Source: Curvularia sp. ZM96 (taxonomy: Eukaryota; Ascomycota; Dothideomycetes; Pleosporales; Pleosporaceae). Taken from it: a DNA stretch of 64,000 nt. Where the stretch lies: positions 310,001 through 374,000 of the forward strand of contig JAJGBQ010000003.1 in the NCBI GenBank assembly GCA_022457065.1, given 5' to 3'. Both the position numbers and the translations under genes were made by a program. The notes below the pieces were generated by a model. It had not been told where the DNA came from. It saw only the letters and a program-made list of their open reading frames with translations, and made no database searches. Below are positions 1 through 12,728 of this stretch, in pieces (the first letter of the stretch is position 1; each line of letters opens with the position of its first letter).

Positions 1-406
1 AGAAATAGATTATCGCGGGACGCGAGAATTACGTAATTAGTATCTCGCTAAGATAGGAAATCTAGAGATACTAGACTCTTAGAAGATACTAGAATATCTA
101 AAGATACTAGCAATATCTAGAATATTAAGGGCTTAGCTAGATATTAGACTAGAAGTAGTAGATATAAGAATAAGTTAGATTTTATTATTATATTTATTAT
201 AGTTAACTCTTATAAGTTCTTCTCTTATATAGATTAATACTTAGTTATTCTATTTACTATAGAATTAATTATTACTTTACTTAATTAAACTTCTATAACT
301 TCTCTCTACTACAAATTACTAGAAAATAATTATAAAGAATACTTAATATAAGTCTTATCTTAACCTAAACTAAGACTAGATAAGTATAGTAAACCTCTAT
401 ATAATA
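1..406 (-). repeat. LTR of G1 (truncated by window start)
   Basis: It matches the LTR at 19652-20131 base for base in reverse complement over the part present. Its right end (TATAATA) corresponds to the TGTAACA/TGTTACA LTR terminus after RIP transitions. Confidence 0.9.
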
Positions 407-1993
407 CTTTAACTATCTATAGATTCTATAGAAAAATTTAACTAATAGTACGCCTAATTAAGATTTAAGATATCTTACGTATACTCTTAATCTTAGAATA
501 GTATCTAGAGACCCGCCTAAGATTTAGTATCTAGACCTAATCTAGTACTTAATAATAAAATACTAACTCTAAGTAATAATAAAGATAATAATATACGTTA
601 CGTATAAGAACTATAAAATCTTAGATAATAGACTATAATCTAAGTATAGTAGATAGCTAGTATATAGAAAATAATTAATTAGCTTATAAGCTAGCTAATA
701 GCTATCTTTAATAAGAAAAGAACTACTATAAAACTTAAAATAGCGCTACTAGAGAAGTTTAAAAGAAGTTATAATAACTTATTAATATTTCTAGCTAGTA
801 CTAACCTCTATAGTAAGTACTATAGAGTACTTAATAACTAGAAAAGAATCTTACTAGCTAGTATATATATAAAAAGTAAAGTAGCTAGATAGATATAGCT
901 ATACGTTAAGAACTTTCTAAAGAATATAAATAATTATAAGACTAAGAAAGAAATATAAGAGCTATTTAAAAGTTAGGAAAACTTTAAAATAGACATAGAA
1001 CGTATCTTTAGTAAGATAGATAAAAAGAAATAAGTAGAAAGAGTAATTACTTATTTACACTAAACTAAGTTAGTATCCGCGTATAAAGCTAAGTTTAAGT
1101 AACTTTAGTCTAGAATTAATTAGAATAATATATTACTTTATATAGTATATAAAGTAGAACTAAAAGAAAATATTAAAAATAGACTTATATACTACGATAA
1201 GCTAGAAACGCTATACGTATTAATTAAGCTAGCTACGCGCATTAACTATAGGCTATAGGAAAGAAGTAAGTAGAAAAGAAAATAGTTCTAGCCTATAATA
1301 GCTAATACTAGAAACTATAATAGTAATAAAAATAAAAATAGTAATACTATTATAACTAGTAAGATATAGAAAAAGTCTAAGAATAAGACGTCTTAAAAAA
1401 AAGACTAAGATAGTCTTTCTAAGAAAAAACGCTAAAGACGTTATAATAATAAAGTATATCTTAGATATAAGAAGTTAGAGTAGTTCTATAGAGACTACTT
1501 ATAAAATAAAGTTAGTAAATAAGTAGTAGTAAAGATAAAAATACTAAAAGATTAGCTATCTATCTTACTATCTATAGAAGAACTAAGTAATAATCTTAGT
1601 AACCTAGACTTATATAAAGAAGTACACTTATACGAAAATAGTAACTTTAAGGTAGTTTCTAGACCTATTTAGATAAATAAGATTATATAATAGATAACTT
1701 TAGAATCTACTAATTAGAAGATTAATACTATAGATATATAGTAATAACTAATAAAGAGAGAATATTAGCTATATAGTAATACTACCTACGTAGTAGATAC
1801 CTACGTATATCGCGCTCGACGACTTAATATTACTAGCCTAGAAGCTAATACTATAGTAAGTAGAGCGTTTAAAAAATAATCTCTTTTTATAGACTTTATA
1901 CTACTAGCCTACTAGAAGATTATAAAAGAGAAGAGGAAGTCTATTAAAGATTCTACTAAGTTAACTATAAAAGAGATTTTTATATATACTATA
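1..1993 (+). mobile_element. G1: 5' part of a RIP-degraded Ty3/gypsy element, cut by the window edge
   Basis: This is the LTR and gag side of a gypsy element reading on the plus strand. Bases 1-406 are an LTR in reverse orientation relative to the usual display, and its outer end lies outside the window. The gag region follows. At about 1453-1500 a degraded zinc knuckle is readable: the C-x2-C-x4-H-x4-C pattern appears with Cys turned to Tyr (TGT to TAT) and the Gly-His pair turned to Glu-stop, as RIP would do. No open frame survives. The element stops abruptly at the TA where transposon F1 begins and does not resume on the far side. The whole stretch is the reverse complement of 18065-20057. 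Confidence 0.85.
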
Positions 1994-3840
1994 ACGTGTT
2001 TTATAAGTAAGCGGGCTATCTAAGTAAGTAGGCTACTTTATAATAGCGCGTTAACTTCGCAATAATAACGCGAGATGCCGTAATATTAGATAGCTTAACA
2101 AACTTATACTAAAGCTAATATATAACTTACTCTATTTAATATTAAATCTTAACGTATTTAAAGCTAAAGACGTGCTATAGCGATCTATAACGTCCTATAA
2201 GCAACGCTCTAGCGTAGAGACGCTAGCATACGTCTTTAACGCGACTACGAGCCGAAATTAAAGCGTTTTAATAAGCTAGAAGAGGAGGTAATAGTTAGGC
2301 GTATTCTTAAGAAGTCTACGCGAGAATTTACGCCTATAAAGTCTAACGTTCAAATAATAGCTAATAAACTATTATATAAGTATAAGAGCAACCCTATTAG
2401 TAAGAAGTAGATTAATAACTTTATTAAGAGGACTCCTAAGCTCTAGACGCGCTAGAGCTATCTCTATAATTACTAGTAAGCTATCTATAAAGATCTAGCT
2501 ACTATCTAGCGCTAGTTTAATCTAGTTAAGTATATAAAAGAGAAGTAGAGTATTATAGATAAGAATATCTATAACTTTAATAAGACTAGCTTTATAATAG
2601 GTAAGATTTTATTATAGTTAGTTATTATAGACTTAGAGAGTTCTAGTAAAAAGAAGCGTATATAGCTAGACAACTATAAGTAGACTACTATAATCTAGAG
2701 CGTAGGTGCGTTAGATCGCTAGCTACTCTTTTTTATTATCTTTACGGGCAAGGTGCTTATTAACGTCTAGTTTAAAGACTTATATCCTAACTAGGTTCTT
2801 AAAGTTAGTTCTAATAGCTAGATAAATAATTAGCTTACTCTTATATAGCTAGAGTACTTTAATAGGTATATAAAAAGGTATACTATAGATAGGTTTTAAC
2901 TACTAATTATTAATAGCTATAAGAGCTATAGCTCTATTAAATTTTAAGATCTCTATAAGAAGAAGAATATTATCCTTCTCTATATATCTCTATACTCGTC
3001 TTACCTATTATAGCCTCTTAACGTTACCTATTTCTCGCCTTTAAAGTAGAAGTATAGCGATATAATCTTAGACTTAGCACGAAACTATACTAGCTATATT
3101 AGTAAGAAGACCTTCCTACTAGCCTTTAAGACTACTTTTAAGTAGTCTATTATATAGGAGAATATCTAGATAGGCTTTAGAGGCGCTAGTCTAGTCCTAT
3201 ATAACCTATAGGCTATACTATTAAAGCTTAATATAGTAGTATAGATACTAGTATAATTACTATAATAGATAGCCGTCTAGGAGGCGCAGATACTATATAA
3301 CGCGCGCGAAGTTAAGTCTTAAATTAGTCTTATTTAAGAGAGCGTGAGAAAACGCTATAGGTCTTCTACTAATTTACTTACTAAGCAAATCGCGCAGTTA
3401 AGTAAGAGGGCTTAGTAGATAGCACATAAAATAGTACTTTTAATAGAGAAAATAACTACTTTTTAAGCGGCTCTAGACGAATTAAATAAGCGTAAGAGCT
3501 ATAAGCGACGATATATCTAGATAGAAGAGACTCTTACTACTAGTAAGGTATAAGACCTATTAGCTAAATAGGCGGGTAGTAGTCGTAGTAATAGTAGGAG
3601 TGCGTTAAAGAGGGTGCGAGAAGAGAGGCGGTGCGGGCGTTATAAAGAGACTAGGCATAACGCGCGCACCTATAAAGTAAAAATTAATAGTACTAGTAAT
3701 AGCGATAGATCTAAGAAGTAGATTAACTTATTTAAATTTTTAGTATACTATATTAAATAGCTATAATAATATTACGAAGTTGACGCGCTATTACAAAGTG
3801 GCCCGCTCACTTGGGTGGCCCGCTCACTTGTGAAACACGT
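1994..3840 (+). mobile_element. F1: Fot1/pogo-like DNA transposon (1847 bp), inactivated
   Basis: Terminal inverted repeats begin ACGTG and carry two tandem units of CAAGTGAGCGGGCCAC (clean at the right end, RIP-mutated at the left). TA dinucleotides flank at 1992-1993 and 3841-3842. A transposase frame runs on the plus strand from about 2250 to 3700 and is broken by many TAG/TAA codons. Its N-terminal CENP-B/Tc5-type helix-turn-helix, the central DDE block and a C-terminal coil are recognisable by comparison with the better preserved copy F6. The left flank is gypsy sequence and the right flank is B1, so the two TA sites do not belong to one insertion site. This copy is a recombinant or marks a duplication breakpoint. 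Confidence 0.9.
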
Positions 3841-3842
3841 TA

Positions 3843-5920
3843 TTTATAAAGTTAATTAGATAATACCAAGCTAAAGACGTAATAGACGACCTTTAAAGGT
3901 AAATTACTAACCTAAATTAAGCAATCTAACAAAGTTTAAAGAAGACGTAATTATTAAGCATATAATTAAGCTAGTTACGCGTAGATTTCCCTCTAGACTC
4001 GCAGACGTAGCTAATATTGCTAATTCTTTACGCTCTAAGCGTAATTTAGACTAAGTTAGATAAAACTAACTCAATACGTTTATTAAACGCTAATTCGAGC
4101 TCGTGACGCAGTTTAATTATAAGTATAAATATAAGAGAGCCCTTATAAGATCTTAAAGCTATTTAAGCTTAGTTTAACTTAGTAGGGAATATAAAAGCTA
4201 AGTATAGTATCTAGGACGAGAATGCGTTTAACTTTAATAAGACAAGCTTTATAATAGACTAGATTGCCTCTAGAGCTATTATTATAGCTTTAGAGAGACG
4301 TAGATAGCTAAAGTCTATCTAGCTAGATAATAGAGAATAGGTAATAGTTATCTAGGGCGTTAATACGACTAGATAGATAATTCTACTCTTTATTATTCTT
4401 AAGGCGCGTTACTACCTATTAAGCTAGTATAAGAATAGTAATATACTCTAGTTCTAGATTATTAGAGTCTCTTATAATAGCTAGACGACTAATAAGCTTA
4501 GTCTTATATAGCTAAAGCACTTTAATAAGTATATAAAGATAAAGAAAGTTAGTACTAACCGCCTACTTATTATTAATAGCTATAAGAGCTATAACTCGCT
4601 AGATTTCTAAAAATACTATAAGAATAACTCTATTATTACTATTTATATACCTCTATACTCGTCTTACCTCTTATAGCCTCTTAATATAGACTATCTTGCC
4701 TCTTTAAAGTAGGCTAATAGATACTAAGTTAAATAACTTATACGCACCTAGATTAGTTATATTATAAAATAAGAGTTTCTTCTTTACTTTATGTGGGCTG
4801 TATTAAGAGTAGATCTTAAGTAGAAGTAATATAAGACTTCTAGTGTTAAGACTCTAAGATTAGTTTTTATAGATAAAGTAATAGAGTAATATAAATAATA
4901 CCTCTATAAGTAAATCTTGTATTATTCTTTTACTTATAACTTAAGTTAAATATATTAAGCTTTAAGAACTTAATTCTTAATACTATATACTTCTACTTTA
5001 TATAAGTTACTTAGTTACTTAGTACTACTAAGAACTACTAATTAACTAAGTATTTTGTATATTTCTATAGAGCACTTAATTACTTAGTAGCGCTAAGAGC
5101 TACTAATTACTAATTAAGTCACGTAACGTGCGGCGTAGTCCTAGAAGGATTGCGACGTAGTCGCGATTCTTTAAACTACTTATAGGTCTACTTGTGTTAG
5201 CGTTTCTAGAGATCGTAACAGGCTTTTAACGTATTATTTACTACTAGTAATAACTAAGAAGGCTTTTAAAGCGCTAAATTAGTCTTATTAAATCTAGAAC
5301 AGGTTATATCCGCTCTTAATATTAAGTTACACACTCTATTATCTCTATCTACTGATAACTAGTCTTAGATATCGTAAATCTCTAGTAATATCGTAGAATT
5401 AGAGTTATAATTAACGCTAGTAAAGTAGAGACTATAGAGATATATAAATAGTTTACTAATATCTATTATAGAGGCCTTTAAGAAAGTTTTAAAGAAGATA
5501 GCTATTATTACGTATAAGTTAGTATTAGCGTAAAAGAAGATTACTAAGCTTAAAATAGTAAATAAAGCTATAACGCGACAAAAATTGTATAAAAGAAAGT
5601 AGATTTAAGTAGAAAGAACCTTGATAGTTAAAGATAGGGCGCGCTTATCTACTCTTTAAGACTTTAGAGTACGTAATAATAAGTAGAAGTTAAAGAAGTA
5701 AAAGCGCGCTAAAGTAAGTAAACTATCTTAAAAGTAATATAGATAGTATAATAAGACTAGGTATAATACACCTACGTGTAAGTAGGTAGTAGAACTAGTC
5801 TTAGAATAGTATCTTATATTATTTTATGTTATATAGGTCTAAAGTAGGCTATTTTAGGCTGTATTATAGTAGTTTTAGTAATAGCTTAGCAAAAGTAGCC
5901 CGCGAAGCCGTAGGGTACGT
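3843..5920 (+). mobile_element. B1: 5'-truncated Fot1/pogo-like transposon of family B
   Basis: Plus-strand transposase remains align with the complete copy B4 (38121-39981), starting inside that element, so the 5' TIR is lost. The right TIR is present (ends ...GGGTACGT at 5920, followed by TA), with a single copy of the subterminal unit. The helix-turn-helix and the start of the DDE region are readable around 3950-4300 but full of stops. A 429-bp LTR-like insertion (4792-5220) interrupts the 3' part; the transposase region resumes at 5221. Confidence 0.8.
4792..5220. repeat. LTR-like insertion of a second family (LTR-C) in B1
   Basis: This is a 429-bp insertion with TG...CA ends (TGTGGGCTG at the left, GATCGTAACA at the right) splitting B1. 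Its left part recurs at 7543-7659 and its right part at 37631-37946. No clean 5-bp target duplication is visible, so the borders may be off by a few bases. Confidence 0.6.
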
Positions 5921-5922
5921 TA

Positions 5923-6420
5923 TATTAAGAATATACTAAATCTAGTAGTTTCTAGATAAAATCTAGCTAGAGAGCGTATATAGAAGAGACTATATAGTAC
6001 TAGTAGTTATATAAGTTAGTAGCTAATAAGTAATTATAAAAATCTAGATAGTTAATTTCTTAAAAGTATTATTAGAGCTACTGTGTATATAAAAGAATAG
6101 CTTACTAGTATACTTAGTTGTCTATTATTTATATTTAGCTATAGTTATATAAAAAGATAGTAAAAAGAAGTAAGAGAGTAAAAGGTTATTAATTAAAACG
6201 CTAGTATAGAGTACTAAAACCTAGATATATATATATAAAAAGTTAGTATAAGGAAAAAAAGTTGAAAATTTATATAAAAAGGAAAAGTAACTTAAAAAGA
6301 CTAGAGAGTAGTTTATATATATAGTAGATAGCTATTTTCTCTTAGTAGTAGAACAACTATTACTAGAATACTACGTAATTACTATCTAAATACTTAGATT
6401 TACTATATAACTTTTAAGTA
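5923..6420. other. AT-rich spacer, no gene recognised
   Basis: About 500 bp of very AT-rich sequence between B1 and F2. I find no ORF, no terminal repeats and no match to the other repeat families in the window. It may be RIP-erased older sequence. Confidence 0.5.
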
Positions 6421-6422
6421 TA

Positions 6423-7472
6423 ATATAGTTTACAAGCGAGTCGCTAACCTAAGCGAGTCGCCAACCTAAGCGAGTCGCCAGCGCCTTACTAGCGCGTCGA
6501 CTTCAAGACTATATCGCGTAATATCTTAATAACGTAATACTTAAATATCTTATACTAAATTAGATCTTTAGCTTACTCTTTTTAATGTCTAATTATAACG
6601 TGTTTAAAGTAAAAACTATATAGCATCTATCTATAACGTCCTATAAAAGACTTTATCTAACTAACGTGCTAGAAAGCGCGCCTAACGAGACTACGAAGTA
6701 AATTTAAAATAATTAAGTAAACTAGAAGAGGAGGCTATACTTAAGCGTATTCTTAAGAAGTCTATAAGAGAATTTGCGCCTACGAAGGCTAACGTTTAAG
6801 TAATAGCTAATAAACTATTATATAAGCGCGCTAGTAACCCTATTAGTAAGAGTTAGGTTAATAACTTTATTAAGAGAACTTCTAAGCTCTAGACGCGCTA
6901 GAGTTATTTCTATAATTACTAGCAAGCTACCTATAAAGATTTAGCAGCTATCTAGCGCTAGTTCGATCTAGTTAAGAGAATAAAGAAGAAGTAGAGTACT
7001 ATAGATAATAATATCTATAATTTTAATAAACCTAGCTTTATAATAGATAAGATTTTATTATAGTTAGTTATTATAAGCTATAAATTACTAGATAATAATC
7101 ACACGGAATACTTTATATAGGTCTCACCCTAATCTAGACTAAGACTAGGTAAGTATACCCCTACCCCGTGTAGACCCCGTGTAACAATTTATTAGCTAAA
7201 TAGGCGAGTAGTAGTTATAGTAATAGTAAAAGTGCGTTAAAGAGGGTGCGAGAAGAGAGGCGCTATAGACGCTATAAGAAGACTAGATATAACGCGCGCA
7301 CCTATCAAGTAGAAATTAATAGTACTAGTAATAGTAATAGATCTAAGAAGTAAATTAGCTTATCATAATTTTTAATATACTATAATTAATAGCTATAATA
7401 ATATTGCGAAATTGACGCGCTAGTAAGGCGCTAGCGACTCGCTTAGGTTGGCGACTCGCTTGTGAACTATAT
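6423..7472 (+). mobile_element. F2: internally deleted Fot1/pogo-like transposon with LTR filler
   Basis: Both TIRs are present, with TA at 6421-6422 and 7473-7474. The left TIR holds three tandem units related to CAAGCGAGTCGCCAAC, while the right holds two. The transposase N-terminal half (about 6600-7075) and the far C-terminal end (from about 7190) remain on the plus strand with many stops. The middle is missing, and a fragment of the gypsy LTR sits in its place. At 1050 bp the element is about 800 bp shorter than its relatives. Confidence 0.85.
7085..7184 (-). repeat. Gypsy LTR fragment inside F2
   Basis: About 100 bp matching the first part of the gypsy LTR in reverse orientation, ending CCCCGTGTAACA. 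It lies precisely at the internal deletion junction of F2, which suggests capture during break repair or a partly deleted insertion. Confidence 0.75.
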
Positions 7473-7474
7473 TA

Positions 7475-7659
7475 ATAGATAATATTTATCTATCTATAAA
7501 AAGAAGAGTATTATAAAAGACTATATCTAGATACTTATTAAGAGTAGATCTTAAGTAAAAGTAATATAAGACTTCTAGTGTGAAGACTCTAAGATTAGTT
7601 TTCGTAGATAAAGTAATAGAGTAATATAAATAATACCTCTATAAGTAACGCTTATATTA
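7475..7659. repeat. LTR-C fragment (left part)
   Basis: From about 7543 the sequence follows LTR-C as seen at 4800-4920, until B2 interrupts it at a TA. Bases 7475-7542 are unassigned AT-rich sequence. Confidence 0.55.
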
Positions 7660-9048
7660 TAACGTACCCTATGGCTTTGCGAGCCACTTTTACTACGCCC
7701 TTACTAAAACTACTATAGTATAGTCTAAAATAGCCTACTTTAGACCTATATAGTATAATATAATATAAGATATTATTTAGAGTCTACTATTATAGCCTAC
7801 TTATACGTTTACGCGTTATATCTAGTTCTATTATACTATCTATACTACTATTAAGATAGTTTACTTACTTTAGTATATTTCTACTTCTTTAACTTCTTCC
7901 TATTACTACGCGCTCTAAGGTCTTAAAGAGTAAATAAGCGCGCCCTATCTTTAACTATTAAGATTCTCTCTATCTAAACCTACTTTCTTTGATATAATTT
8001 TTATCGCGTTATAGTTTTATTTACTATCTTAAGCTTAGTAATCTCTTTTTATACTAATACGAACTTATATATAATAATAGCTACTCTCTTTAAGATCTTT
8101 CTAAAAGCTTCTATAATAGACGTTAGTAAACTATCTATATATCTCTAAAGCCTCTACTTTACTAGCGTTAATTATAACTCTAGTTCTAGCGTATTACTAG
8201 AGATTTGCGATATTTAGAGCTAGTTATTAATATGTAGTAGTAATAGAGTACGTAACTAGATATTAAGAGTTAATATAATTTATTCTAGATTAAATAGAAC
8301 CAATCTAGCGTCTTAAAAGCCTTCTTAGAAATTACTAGCTATAAATAATACGTTAAAAGTCTACTTAAAGTAAGAAAGAAACTTTTATTTTATAATATAA
8401 CTAATCTAGGTACGTATAAGTAATTTAACTTAGCGCTTATAGGCCTACTTTAAAAAAGTAAAATAGTCTATATTAAGAGACTATAAGAGGTAAGACGAGT
8501 ATAGAGGCATATAAATAGTAATGATACTATTATCTTTATAGTATTTTTAGAAATCTAGTAAGTTATAGCTTTTATAGCTATTAATAATAAGTAGGCGGTT
8601 AGTACTTATCGTTTTTATCTTTATATACTTATTAAAGTGCTTTAGCTATATAAGACTAAGCTTATTAGTCGTCTAGCTATTCTTAGAGACTCTAATAACC
8701 TAGTTATTGAGTATATTACTATTCTTATACTAGCTAGAGAGATAGTAGCGCGCCTTAGGAATAATAAAGAGTAGAATTATCTATCTAGTCGTGTAAATAC
8801 TCTAGATAACTATAGCATACTCTCTATTATCTAGCTAGATAGTCTTAGACTATCTATATCTCCTTAAAGCTATAATAATAGCTCTAGAGATAATTTAGTC
8901 TATTATAAAGCTTATTTTATTAAAATTAAATATATTATTATCTTAGATCTTATACTTAGCTTTTATTTTAGCTACTAGACTAAACTAGTCTTAAATAGTC
9001 TTAGAATTCTTATAAGGAGCTCTCTTATAGTTATACTTATAATTAAAC

Positions 9049-9524
9049 TATTACATAGCGGTTCGCTATACTCACCTAGTCTTAGTCTAGGTTAGGGCGA
9101 GACTTATATTTAGTATTCCGTGCGATTGTTTTCTAGCGATTCGTAGTAGAGAGAAGTTATAGAAGTTTAATTAAGTAAAGTAATAATTAATTCTATAGTA
9201 AATAGAATAACTAAGTATTAATCTATATAAGAGAAGAACTTATAAGAGTTAACTATAATAAATATAATAATAAAATCTAACCTATTCTTATATCTACTAC
9301 TTCTAGTCTTATATCTAGCTAAGCTCTTAATATTCTAGGTGTCGCCTCTTTAGATGTTCTAGTATGTTCTAAGAGTCTAGTATCTCTAGATTCCCTATCT
9401 TAGCGAGATGCTAATTACGTAATCTTCGCGCCCTATAATAATCTATTTCTTCTATCGTAGCTAGTGTTAAACCTCTACTACTTATTCTAACGTAGAGTAG
9501 AAATTCTTCTTATTACTCATAATA
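9049..9524 (-). repeat. 3' LTR of G2
   Basis: 476 bp from TATTACA (RIP form of TGTTACA) to CATAATA (RIP form of TGTAACA), adjoining the polypurine tract on its inner side. Confidence 0.9.
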
Positions 9525-9665
9525 TTATCCCTCTCTTTAGAGTTATCGTCTTAATACTCTAGATTATTATTTTTTTATACTATCTCGTGAGGCGTAGGCT
9601 ATATATAAAATTAGTTAGCTCTAGGCTATTATATCTATCTTTTTCTATCTCTAGCCTTCCTAACT

Positions 9666-10145
9666 ATATCTAAGGTATAGAACACTCGCGCTCTTTATTC
9701 TTACTCGTTAACTAATTAAAAGCGTGCTCACGTAGCGCGTGTAGAGTAAGAGAGTTTAGAGATAAATTTCTATTATGAACGCTATAAAGAGAAGAATCTC
9801 TATTACTTTATAGAGACGTCCTCTAGTTATTATATAGAGTGTATTTTAGTTAGTGCTAAGTATAGTTTATTCGTTTCTAAGGAAGAGTGGTGAAAGGTGT
9901 AAGAGAAGCGTAAAGAGAAAAAGTTAGTAGTAGCGCGTCTTAAGGCGTAGTTATCTTAATAAAAGCTTAAACTCTTAGAGGTAAAAAAGTAGGAGCGTAT
10001 CTACGCTTGTTGTAATCTTATAATTCTTGCTATTTAAGATCGCGCAAAAGAGTAGACTAAAGGAAGCTCTATCTCTAGTATAAACCTTCTAATAACTAGA
10101 CTATTACTACTTAAATAGTTAACTAACTTAGGCTAGTTATAGGCT
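9666..10145 (+). pseudogene. Antisense ORF of the gypsy family, copy in G2 (degraded)
   Basis: A plus-strand frame, opposite to gag-pol, lies between the chromodomain end and the 3' LTR. It starts at the position of the ATG kept in the G4 copy (here ATA). Despite several TAG/TAA codons (mostly former Gln or Trp) it reads as one continuous frame with the copies at 29717 and 40606. Recognisable blocks are YKEKNLYYF, a Cys-containing segment, SLFVSKEEW, a charged helix (KRKEKKLVVARLK) and DRAKE. I do not recognise a named family. The arrangement suggests a small Cys-rich motif followed by a coiled coil. Confidence 0.6.
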
Positions 10146-12728
10146 AACGCTTCTTTTAATTTCTTTTTTCTTAATTACTTTCTTTCCTACGAGAACCTAG
10201 TTCTCGTTTTTTTAGATATTTTTAGTAGTACTTACGTACTAGTAACTTATAGTTTAATAGATTTTCTTTAGGTTCCTAAGTATTGTAGCTCTTAGACTAT
10301 TCTTTCTACTTAACTAAGTATATCTACTAACTACTAACTTTCTATAAGTTCTTAATTTCTTTAACTATATACTTATTGTCTTTAAGCTCTATATCTTTTA
10401 CTAGCTTAGTATTTTAAAGTACTAGCTCTAATAGTTTCTTATAGAAAATATTATATATACGTATATCTAGTAGTAGTTAGAGTTTATAGTTTACTAGTCT
10501 TAACTTCTCTAAAATTTTAAATAGTCCTAATTAGAGATTATCTAGTTTCTTACTTAGTTACTTAGTTTTTAAGTTTTATCGTAATAAGAAAACTTTATTC
10601 TTCTTCTTAAAGGTTAGTCTCTTAATTCTTTAATTATTTATAGCTTTAGACGTTATAAGGTTCTTATAAGTAATATTCTTACTTAATTCTTTATATAATT
10701 CTTATATTAGTTAAGCTTTATTATCTACTTCTACTATAATACTTTTAATATTCTTTAGATCTTAATAAGTAGTTAGCTTATACCTATAGTTAGCGTAGTA
10801 CAGTAAGTACTTTATAGTTATTAACTTTATACTATTAGAGACTAATTATACTATTAGTAAGAGTTTAATCTAGTTATCTTATAGCTTATTAGTATATATA
10901 TATAAGTATTATTTTAGCGTTTAGTTTCTTTATTTAATTTATCTATTAGTTTTAGAGTAGAAGCTAGTCTATAGCTTCTTCTTTACTTCTATTTTTACTA
11001 GAAACGTTTACTAATACTTTAAAGTAAATAGCGTATCTCTATCTATAATAAATTTCTTAGATATTCTATACTCTACTACTAGTGCCTTAGTAACTTTATA
11101 CGCGTACTCTTTTACTATAATAGTCTCTTCTATAGGCACGAACTTTACTTCTTTAGTTAATTAGTATATAATTACTTGAATAGTATTATAAAGTTAAGCT
11201 AATTTTAGTTCTAGTAACTTTAGGAGCTTTACTATAAAATCTATTATTATACTACTCTATAAATATATTAGTAGTAGTAAAGGTTATAATAGGCTATAGA
11301 GCTTAAATCTCTTATACTTATTCTAGTAATATACTAAATAGTTACCTAATGCTTTCTATATCTTTATTCATAAGCGTAGTATGATAAATGTTCTTATTAG
11401 TTACCTAACTATTTTTTTAATTTCTATATATCTATATTCTAGAGACTTGTATAGTTCTTATATAAGATCCTTTCTTATATATAAGAGTACGTATATTTAG
11501 TTCTTCTAAATTATATAATAGTACTTCTTATTATCTTATAGTAGTATCTTCTACTTAGAATTATTAGTATCTAGCTTCTATTTAGCTACCTTCTATTACT
11601 ATTACTACCATAGAGTATTCGTTAATATAGCTATCTTAGCTACTTTAGCTAGTTCTAGTTAATTATATTTTAAGCTACTATTAGGTATCTTCTTAAGTAC
11701 TATATTATATAGTTCTTAGTAATCTTTATTCTATAGGTTAGATTTTTAGCTTAGAGTATTAGCTACTCTATTAAGTAATTCTACTTAATACGTAATTTTA
11801 AAGTTATATTAAGCTAGCTACTTAGCCTATTAGACTTATTATTAGTTAATTTTCGTAGTCGTTATAAAACTCGCTAGGTTCTAGTAATTAGTAAAAATCT
11901 TAATCGTGTCTAGAAGACCTAATAGGTATACTTTCTATTATTTAAAGATATTAACTACTCTAAGTAGTTTCTTATTATAAGTATTATAGTTAAGTTCTAC
12001 TTCTAAGAACTTTCTAGAATAGTAGAATACTAGTCTCTATTTTCTATCTAGATACTACTATAATAGTATAGCTCTAAGTATATAGTCTAACGCGTTAGTC
12101 TTAACTTACGTTTTTCGTCTTAGGTTATATATCTCTAGTATAGGTGCTCTAAAGAAGATCTATTTAATTTAATTAAATACTTCTTAATATTTCTTATTCT
12201 ACTAGAATTCTGCTTTCTTCTTCGTAATTTTAGAGAGTAGTATAGTAATTTTTAAATAATCTTTAATAAACTTCTAATAGTGATTAGTAGATTCTAGAGA
12301 GAATTATATATTCTAAACTATTTTAGATTTTAGCTATTCTTATATAGTTACTATCTTTTTTAGGTTTATTTTAACTTCTTTAGTTAAGATAATAAAGCTT
12401 AAGAATTCCGCCTCTTTAACGTAGAATTTATACTTTTCTAGCTATAGGTATAGCGTATATTTCTTAAACTTTCTAAGTACTTTCTTAATATATTTAATAT
12501 ATTTTTTAAGAGTTTCTCTAGAGTATACTAGTATATTATCTAAATAGGCTATAATAAAGATTCTAAGGTATTTATAAAGCGCGTTATTAATAACTAATTA
12601 AAAGGTTATAAGTACGTTTATTAGACTTATTAGTATAATCTAGAACTTAAATAGTCTATATTTTGTTTTAAACGCTATCTTCTACTCGTATTTTTTTTTA
12701 ATTCTAATCTAATAGAATTCTTCTTATA

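Larger units (their letters stand above)
1..3840 (+). repeat. Left arm of a 3.84-kb inverted repeat
   Basis: Position p here pairs with position 20058 minus p in reverse complement. Anchors checked by eye: 1/20057, the LTR end 406/19652, the F1 start 1994/18064 and the F1 end 3840/16218. The offset is constant, so there is no net indel, and every stretch compared was identical. The arm contains the G1 LTR, gag and the whole of F1. Homology stops exactly at the outer TA of F1. Confidence 0.9.
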
